The position numbers and the translations under genes are program-made. Positions 49,056-53,596 of a DNA stretch of 53,596 nucleotides are shown piece by piece (the first letter of the stretch is position 1; every line of letters begins with the position of its first letter). Below the pieces are notes generated by a model, which saw only the letters and a list, made by a program, of their open reading frames with translations, was not told the DNA's origin and made no database searches. This DNA comes from Candidatus Blastococcus massiliensis AP3 (GTDB lineage Bacteria; Actinomycetota; Actinomycetes; Mycobacteriales; Geodermatophilaceae). Where the stretch lies: positions 1,240,309-1,293,904 of the forward strand of contig NZ_HG931173.1 of the NCBI RefSeq assembly GCF_000582785.1, written 5' to 3'.

Positions 49056-49451
49056 CTAGCCCTCGAGGTCGGCGGCGACGGCGCGGAGCACCGAGGCGAC
49101 CTTGCGGGACTCCGCGCGGTCGGGGTGACGGCCGTGCCGCAGCCCCTCGCCGACGTCGTCGAGGAGCTTGATCAGGTCCTCGATGATCGGGACCAGCTCG
49201 TCGGGCTTCTTCCGGCTCTTCGCGGCGACCGAGGCCGCCACCGAGGGCAGCGGGTCGAGGATCCGCACCTGGAGCGCCTGGTCCCCCCGGCGGCCGGCGA
49301 CGATGCCGAACTCCACCCGCTGACCGGGCTTGAGCTCGTCGGTCCCGGCGGGGAGGGCGTCCTTGTGGACGAACACGTCCGGGCCGTCCTCGCGCGCGAG
49401 GAAGCCGAAACCCTTCTCCGGGTTGAACCACTTGACCTTGCCGGTGGGCAC
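49056..49451 (-). CDS. Cold-shock-domain protein with C-terminal extension
   Basis: A 131-residue protein. Residues 1-~67 are a cold-shock domain: [15 protein letters not shown] (RNP1 KGFGFL, 13-18) and DVFVHKDAL (RNP2 VFVHK, 26-30). The remaining ~60 residues, absent from classical CspA, form a Lys/Glu-rich helix pair ([21 protein letters not shown] and [17 protein letters not shown]). This long form (CspB-like) is common in actinobacteria. It binds single-stranded RNA or DNA. GTG start at 49451 with GAGGGA 6-11 bases upstream. A TAATCT -10-like hexamer (49517-49522, minus strand) implies a ~60-base leader. Confidence 0.92.
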   Translation of the reverse strand: MPTGKVKWFNPEKGFGFLAREDGPDVFVHKDALPAGTDELKPGQRVEFGIVAGRRGDQALQVRILDPLPSVAASVAAKSRKKPDELVPIIEDLIKLLDDVGEGLRHGRHPDRAESRKVASVLRAVAADLEG

Positions 49452-49516
49452 GCTCGATCCCTCAGTTCCTCGCTGGCACGGCTCGCGGCCGACGACGACG
49501 GCGACGCTCGGGCACC

Positions 49517-49522
49517 AGATTA
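49517..49522 (-). promoter_or_regulatory. Possible -10 element of the cold-shock gene
   Basis: TAATCT on the minus strand stands in otherwise GC-rich sequence, 66 bases upstream of the GTG. A matching -35 is not clear (TTTTCC lies too far upstream). Confidence 0.3.
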
Positions 49523-49572
49523 GCCGTCGACCCCGCGCCGCCGGACCGGCGTTTTCCCTGCGCCGGGCCGGG

Positions 49573-50151
49573 TCAGCGCCGATCCAGCTCGGGCACCACC
49601 GCGAGCCGGCCCAGCAGCTGCAGGAAGACCACCGCGAAGTCGTTGCCGGCCACCTCGCGTTCCACGAGCACCCAGTCGACCTGTTCGCGCAGCGCGCGGG
49701 CCACCGGCAGCATCCGGGCGAAGTCGCAGTAGTGCTCGTCGAGAGCCATGAGCTTGGTGACGAGGATGTCGGTGGCCGCCAGCACCGGCATCTGCACCGA
49801 CAGCACGGGCAGCACGTCGGCCCGGTCGATGAGGTCGGTCTCGACCGGGTGGCCGCAGGTCCGCCACAGGACGTCGATGAAGACGTCGTCGCGCTCGACC
49901 TTGAGCAGCCAGTCCTCGGCCGGGTCGACGACCTGCAGGCCGGCGTCGGCGAGGACCTTGGCCGTCCGCTCGGCCTCGGCGGCCGGCACGAGGAAGTCGG
50001 CGTCGTGGTCCGGTTCAGGGGCGCCGCGCACCCAGGCGGCGTAGCCGCCGCACAGGGCGAAGGGCACCCCGCCCTCCTTCAGCGCCACCGCCGTGCGCTT
50101 GAGGAGATCGCGGACGTTCTCGGGCGGGTCGGGTTCCGGGGAGCTCGGCAC
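49573..50151 (-). CDS. MNT/AbiEii-like nucleotidyltransferase
   Basis: A 192-residue protein with a pol-beta-type nucleotidyltransferase core: Gly35-Gly36 in [10 protein letters not shown], metal-binding Asp50 and Asp52 in HDADF, and third Asp93 in VFIDVLW. The order GG, DxD, D fits AbiEii-like and other minimal nucleotidyltransferases. Helices follow ([32 protein letters not shown]). There is no HEPN or antitoxin partner next to it, so a toxin role is unsupported; substrate unknown. ATG start with a weak ribosome site, and the 70-bp gap to the divergent EEP gene carries both promoters. Confidence 0.78.
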   Translation of the reverse strand: MPSSPEPDPPENVRDLLKRTAVALKEGGVPFALCGGYAAWVRGAPEPDHDADFLVPAAEAERTAKVLADAGLQVVDPAEDWLLKVERDDVFIDVLWRTCGHPVETDLIDRADVLPVLSVQMPVLAATDILVTKLMALDEHYCDFARMLPVARALREQVDWVLVEREVAGNDFAVVFLQLLGRLAVVPELDRR

Positions 50152-50221
50152 GGGCTGCTGCTACCCGCTCATCCGGGGATACGCACGGTAGATCCGCGAC
50201 CTGCGGGGCACTGGAGCCTCC

Positions 50222-50989
50222 GTGCGCATCGCGAGCTTCAACATCCTGCACGGCCGCTCCCTCGACGACGGCCGGGTCGACGTCGACCGGCTGGCCGCGG
50301 CGGTGAAGTCCCTGGACGCCGACGTGCTGGGCCTGCAGGAGGTGGACCGCGACCAGCCCCGCTCGCTCGGCGCCGACCTCACCTCCGTCGCCGCCGAGGC
50401 GATGGGCGCCGTCGACCACCAGTTCGTGGCCGCCCTCTCCGGCACGCCCGGCGGCACCTGGATGGCCGCCACCGGCGACGAGCAGCCGGGCTCGGCGAGC
50501 TACGGCATCGCGCTGCTGTCCCGCTATCCCGTCGTCTCGTGGCGGGTGGTGCGGCTGCCACCGCTGCGGGCGAGCGTGCCGCTGTGGTCGGAGCAGACCA
50601 ACCGGCCGTTCCTCGCCCGCGACGAGCCCCGGGTGGCGGTCGCCGCCGTCCTCGACGGGCCGGACGGCCAGCTCACCGTCTGCAACACGCACCTGACGTT
50701 CATCCCGGGGTGGAACCGGGTGCAGCTGGGCCGGCTCATGCGCTCGCTGGAGGGCACGCGCGAGCCGCTGGTCCTGATGGGCGACCTGAACATGCAGCGC
50801 CGGCAAGCCGTGCGCACCACCGGCCTCGCCTCGATCGCGGCGGCGCCGACCTTCCCCGCTGCGCGCCCTTCCCGTCAGCTGGACCACGTGCTGGTGCGGG
50901 GCCGGCTGCGGGCGACGGGGCCGGCCGAGGCGGTGCAGTTGCCGCTGTCGGACCACCGCGCGCTGGCGGTGACCTGCGAACAGTTCTGA
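50222..50989 (+). CDS. Endonuclease/exonuclease/phosphatase-family protein
   Basis: A 255-residue EEP-fold hydrolase. Catalytic elements: Asn7 (SFNILHG), Glu40 (LQEVDR), the NTHLTFIPGWNR strand, GDLNM (Asp/Asn) and SDHRAL near the end with the catalytic His. The fold includes DNases, sphingomyelinases and phosphoinositide phosphatases; the short length suggests a cytoplasmic phosphodiesterase. There is no signal peptide. GTG at 50222 with GGAG 5-8 bases upstream, and a TAGATC (-10-like) about 35 bases before it. Confidence 0.88.
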   Translation: MRIASFNILHGRSLDDGRVDVDRLAAAVKSLDADVLGLQEVDRDQPRSLGADLTSVAAEAMGAVDHQFVAALSGTPGGTWMAATGDEQPGSASYGIALLSRYPVVSWRVVRLPPLRASVPLWSEQTNRPFLARDEPRVAVAAVLDGPDGQLTVCNTHLTFIPGWNRVQLGRLMRSLEGTREPLVLMGDLNMQRRQAVRTTGLASIAAAPTFPAARPSRQLDHVLVRGRLRATGPAEAVQLPLSDHRALAVTCEQF

Positions 50990-51040
50990 CCTGGGCGGAC
51001 ACGGGTCGCGCGCTGGTGCGGCCCGGTAGATCATGTCGCC

Positions 51041-51361
51041 ATGGCAGCCACCGGGACGACCCGCCTGTTCACCCTGCTCGCCACCGTCGTCCGCGTCGTG
51101 GCGGCGGTGATCGGCGCGCTGATCCTCGCCCACGCGGTATTCGTGTTCTTCGAGGCCAACCGGGACAACGCGCTGGTGGAGTTCACCGAAGGCTTCCGCG
51201 ACAGCTTCGGCTGGTTCACCAAGGACCTGTTCCAGCCCGACGACGCGAAGATCGGCGAGACGATCAACGACGCCCTCGCCGCGATCATCTGGGTGGTGGC
51301 CGGCAGCCTGATCTCGAAGCTGATCGTCCGGCTCGCCCCGACCTCCAGCGCCAAGGCCTGA
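51041..51361 (+). CDS. Small two-TM protein of unknown function
   Basis: A 106-residue membrane protein with TM1 (LLATVVRVVAAVIGALILAHAVFVFF, split here as LLATVV...FVFF; ~12-37) and TM2 (AALIIWVVAGSLISKLIV, ~84-100), joined by an acidic loop with FTEGFRDSFGWFTKDLFQPDD. No family recognised beyond similar short actinobacterial proteins. The ATG at 51041 follows a TAGATC -10-like hexamer by 9 bases, similar to the one before the EEP gene, and lacks a clear ribosome site. A strong hairpin follows its stop. Confidence 0.72.
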   Translation: MAATGTTRLFTLLATVVRVVAAVIGALILAHAVFVFFEANRDNALVEFTEGFRDSFGWFTKDLFQPDDAKIGETINDALAAIIWVVAGSLISKLIVRLAPTSSAKA

Positions 51362-51366
51362 CCAGG

Positions 51367-51406
51367 GTTCTGTGCACTGACCCCCGGGGCGGTCAGTGCA
51401 CAGAAC
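51367..51406. terminator. Bidirectional terminator with a 16-bp perfect stem
   Basis: GTTCTGTGCACTGACC (51367-51382) pairs perfectly with GGTCAGTGCACAGAAC (51391-51406); the 8-base loop CCCGGGGC can pair further. It sits between the convergent stops at 51361 and 51416, six bases after the plus-strand stop and ten after the minus-strand stop. It lacks T-runs, as is usual in this group. Confidence 0.85.
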
Positions 51407-51415
51407 GCCCGGGGA

Positions 51416-51637
51416 TCAGCGGTTCTCGGCGAGCTGGACGCCGGCCCGGTTGGGCTTGTCCGTCGGGTGCGCGTAGCGGACGCGGTGGGCCGGCAGCGGG
51501 AAGTCGTGGTCCTGCCCGAACGGCGACAGACCCCCGGCGACCGAGGCCGAGAGCTCGGTCAGCGGCGGGCCGCCGTCCTCCGACTCCCCCCAGGTGGGCT
51601 CCACCAGGTGGGCGTTCTTCGCCTTGCGCTTCGACAT
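51416..51637 (-). CDS. Small soluble conserved actinobacterial protein
   Basis: A 73-residue protein. A basic start (MSKRKAKNAHLVEPTWGE) leads to PPLTELSASVAGGLSPFG, HDFPLPAHRVRYAHPTDKPNR and an AENR end. There are no cysteines or TM segments. GGAGG stands 5-9 bases before the ATG, which decides this start over an upstream ATG at 51715. The terminator downstream and the ribosome site support a real gene, but I know no function. Confidence 0.7.
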   Translation of the reverse strand: MSKRKAKNAHLVEPTWGESEDGGPPLTELSASVAGGLSPFGQDHDFPLPAHRVRYAHPTDKPNRAGVQLAENR

Positions 51638-51798
51638 CGTGCCTCCGTCAGCTCCGTGCACCGGCCGGGTGCACCACGTGTGCCCATCTTCGCCGACCCC
51701 ATACCCGCGATGCACGGCACCGCCCCTCCGGGCGGGGGATGTCGCACCGTCCGGGCAGGCGGGGCACCCCTCCGGGGCGGCGACGTAACGTGGACCGG

Positions 51799-53596
51799 AT
51801 GCCCACCGACCCCCCGGCGACCCTCGCCGCCTGGCTGCGCACCCGCAGCGACGACCAGCTGGCCGCCCTGCTGGCGGCGCGGCCCGACGTCGCGCGCCCT
51901 GCCCCGTCGGACGTCGTCGCCCTGGCCGGCCGGCTGGCCGTGCCGGTGTCGGTGGACCGTGCGCTGGACGAGCTCGACGCCACGACGCTGCAGGTGCTGG
52001 ACGTGGTCCTGCTCGCCCCGACCGACGGCGTCCCGCCCGACGAGCTGATCGCCGCGCTGCCCGACCTCCCCGACGACGTGCTGGAGACGGCGCTGACGGC
52101 GCTGACCGACCGGGCGCTGCTGTGGGGCGACGACGTCCTGCGCGCGCCGGACCCGGTGCGCCGCGCCGTGCGGCACCCGGCCGGGCTGGGCCGCCGGGCG
52201 GTGGACCTGCGGGTGCAGCTCCCCGCTGACCTGCCCTCGGCCCTGGCCGAGCTGCCTCCCGAGGAGCGGGGGGTGCTCGAACGGCTGGCCGGCGACCGCC
52301 CGGTGGGACACCTGCCCGAGACCGCCGGTGGGGCGAACTCCCCCGCCCGGAGCCTGCTGCAGCGGGGGCTGCTCGCGCGCATCGACGCGCTCAACGTCGA
52401 GCTCCCGCGGGAGATCGGCCTGGAGCTCCGGGGGCCGCACCCGTACGGACCACCGCGGCTGCGACCGGAGCCGGCGGTCGTGACGCGGGACCGCACCGCG
52501 GTGGACCGGCAGGCGGCCGGTGCGGCGCTGGAGTCGGTGGGCCGGATCGGCGAGCTGCTCGTGCTCCTGGAGGACGAGCCGGCGGGGCTGCTGCGCAGCG
52601 GGGGCGTCGGGGTCCGCGACCAGAAGCGGCTGGCGCGGGAGCTGCACGTGGCCGAGCCCGAGGTGGCCTGGCTGCTGGAGCTCGCCCTGGCGGCCGGCCT
52701 GCTCGACGTGGGCGGTCCGCACCGGGACGAGTGGCTGCCCACCCGCGCGTACGACATCTGGCGCGAGCAGGACCTCGCCGACCGGTGGGCGGTCCTCGCG
52801 TGGGGCTGGCTGACCGGGGGCCGGCTGCCCGGCCTGGTCGGGCAGCGGGACATGGCCGGCAAGGCGGCCAATCCCCTGTCCCCCGACCTCGTGCGGCACA
52901 CCGCGCCGGCGATCCGCCGCTCCGCCCTCGCGGTGCTCGCCGAGTACCCCGAGGGCGCCGGCCTGACGGCCGACGACCTGGTCGCCCTGCTGCGCTGGCG
53001 CACCCCGCGCCGCGCCGACCGGCTCGCGCCCGTCCCGGGGATGCTCGCCGAGGCCGCCCGTCTCGGCGTCGTCGTCGGCGGGGTGCTGTCGGGGGGCGGG
53101 CGGGGGCTGCTCACCGGCGGCGAGGACGCCGCGGCGCTGCGGATGCGCGGCCTGCTGCCCGAACCCGTCGACCACGTGCTCGCCCAGCCCGACCTCTCGC
53201 TGATCGCCCCCGGACCGCTGGTCGCCGACCTCGCCGACACCCTCGCGGTGGTGGCCGACGTCGAGTCCTCGGGCGGCGCCACGGTCTTCCGGGTCTCGGA
53301 GTCGAGCGTGCGCCGGGCCCTGGACGCCGGGTGGTCGGCCCCGGACCTGCACGACTTCTTCACCCGCGCCTCGCGCACCCCGGTGCCGCAGGCGCTGGAC
53401 TACCTGGTCGACGACGTCGCGCGGCAGCACGGCCGGCTGCGGGTCGGCGCCATCGAGAGCTACGTGCGCTCCGACGACCACGGCCTGCTCTCGGAGGTGC
53501 TCAACGACCGGCGGACGGCGGCCGCCGAGCTGCGCCGGCTGGCGCCGGGTGTGCTGGTGAGCGGCCTGGGTGCCGACGAGGTGCTGACGGTGCTCC
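51799..53596 (+). CDS. Helicase-associated protein (XPB/Ssl2-like C-terminal domain), 3' truncated
   Basis: The frame is open from the ATG at 51799 to the end of the window (599 residues visible). The N-terminal part is helical and Leu/Ala-rich with repeated winged-helix-like units (TTLQVLDVVLLAPTDG, LADRALLWGDDVL, ERGVLERLAGDRPVG, RLARELHVAEPEVAWLLELALAAGLL). Towards the end VDHVLAQPDLSLIAPGPLVADLADTLAVVADVES marks the Helicase_C_3 domain shared with XPB-like helicases. In mycobacteria (Rv0862c) it neighbours the Ercc3 helicase gene, which probably follows outside the window. No helicase motifs (DExx, SAT) are seen here. Confidence 0.85.
   Translation, partial: MPTDPPATLAAWLRTRSDDQLAALLAARPDVARPAPSDVVALAGRLAVPVSVDRALDELDATTLQVLDVVLLAPTDGVPPDELIAALPDLPDDVLETALTALTDRALLWGDDVLRAPDPVRRAVRHPAGLGRRAVDLRVQLPADLPSALAELPPEERGVLERLAGDRPVGHLPETAGGANSPARSLLQRGLLARIDALNVELPREIGLELRGPHPYGPPRLRPEPAVVTRDRTAVDRQAAGAALESVGRIGELLVLLEDEPAGLLRSGGVGVRDQKRLARELHVAEPEVAWLLELALAAGLLDVGGPHRDEWLPTRAYDIWREQDLADRWAVLAWGWLTGGRLPGLVGQRDMAGKAANPLSPDLVRHTAPAIRRSALAVLAEYPEGAGLTADDLVALLRWRTPRRADRLAPVPGMLAEAARLGVVVGGVLSGGGRGLLTGGEDAAALRMRGLLPEPVDHVLAQPDLSLIAPGPLVADLADTLAVVADVESSGGATVFRVSESSVRRALDAGWSAPDLHDFFTRASRTPVPQALDYLVDDVARQHGRLRVGAIESYVRSDDHGLLSEVLNDRRTAAAELRRLAPGVLVSGLGADEVLTVL

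Noticed and set aside
49573-50151. Toxin-antitoxin system (nucleotidyltransferase)
   Set aside because: No antitoxin-like or HEPN gene is adjacent; the neighbours are a cold-shock gene and a divergent EEP gene.

Overview
The window is very GC-rich chromosomal DNA with dense coding, many GTG starts and many 4-base stop/start overlaps. It carries typical actinobacterial genes: the septation protein SepH, UdgX, an F420-dependent luciferase-like oxidoreductase, a mycobacterial-type SerC and second citrate synthase, DUF2530/DUF3027/DUF2771 proteins, and a DUF222/13E12 HNH protein behind a probable LexA box. A non-mycobacterial actinomycete, perhaps of the Geodermatophilaceae, fits best; the family is inferred from protein style, not proven. 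I see no insertion sequence, prophage, CRISPR array or rRNA. One tRNA gene (Arg, CCT) is present.

Layout. 1-5.1 kb: end of a SAF-domain protein, MscL, a YbaK-like deacylase, a glyoxalase-like/thioesterase pair, a two-domain DNA-glycosylase-like protein, a small protein, a sirtuin and an SRPBCC protein. 5.1-7.6 kb: two coupled CNNM/CorC membrane proteins. 7.6-12.6 kb: methyltransferase, tRNA-Arg, GNAT, Nei-type glycosylase, secreted GH25-like protein, ABM monooxygenase and ferredoxin-NADP reductase. 12.6-20.5 kb: an inositol-phosphatase-like pseudoenzyme, TPR protein, LLM oxidoreductase, Na+-efflux-like ABC pair, UdgX, MFS transporter and PdxH. 20.6-25.1 kb: DUF222 HNH protein, CitA, SerC. 25.2-31.2 kb: an accessory block with a hybrid sensor kinase whose C-terminal RsbW-like ATPase domain lies in another frame, and a translationally coupled S9 peptidase plus circularly permuted ATP-grasp protein. 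31.5-39.6 kb: SepH, a heterodimeric ABC exporter, a stress-type membrane protein, a TrmH methyltransferase, and an ABC/ABC-2/TetR operon. 39.6-45.9 kb: acyl-CoA thioesterase, aldo/keto reductase, 2H phosphoesterase, a membrane protein, an MFS/MarR pair and a purine permease. 46.0-53.6 kb: DUF2530, DUF3027, MFS, DUF2771 lipoprotein, a long cold-shock protein, a nucleotidyltransferase, an EEP-family nuclease, two small proteins, and the start of a helicase-associated protein that runs off the end.

From citA to the helicase-associated gene the content resembles the Mycobacterium tuberculosis Rv0861c-Rv0889c neighbourhood (from memory), with extra blocks inserted. Recurrent themes are DNA repair (UdgX, Nei, MSMEG_6728-like protein, SOS-linked DUF222 protein), local repressor-transporter units (TetR with ABC, MarR with MFS) and extreme compaction: three convergent gene pairs share one CTAG as both stop codons, and two genes appear to start with CTG inside a CTGA overlap.
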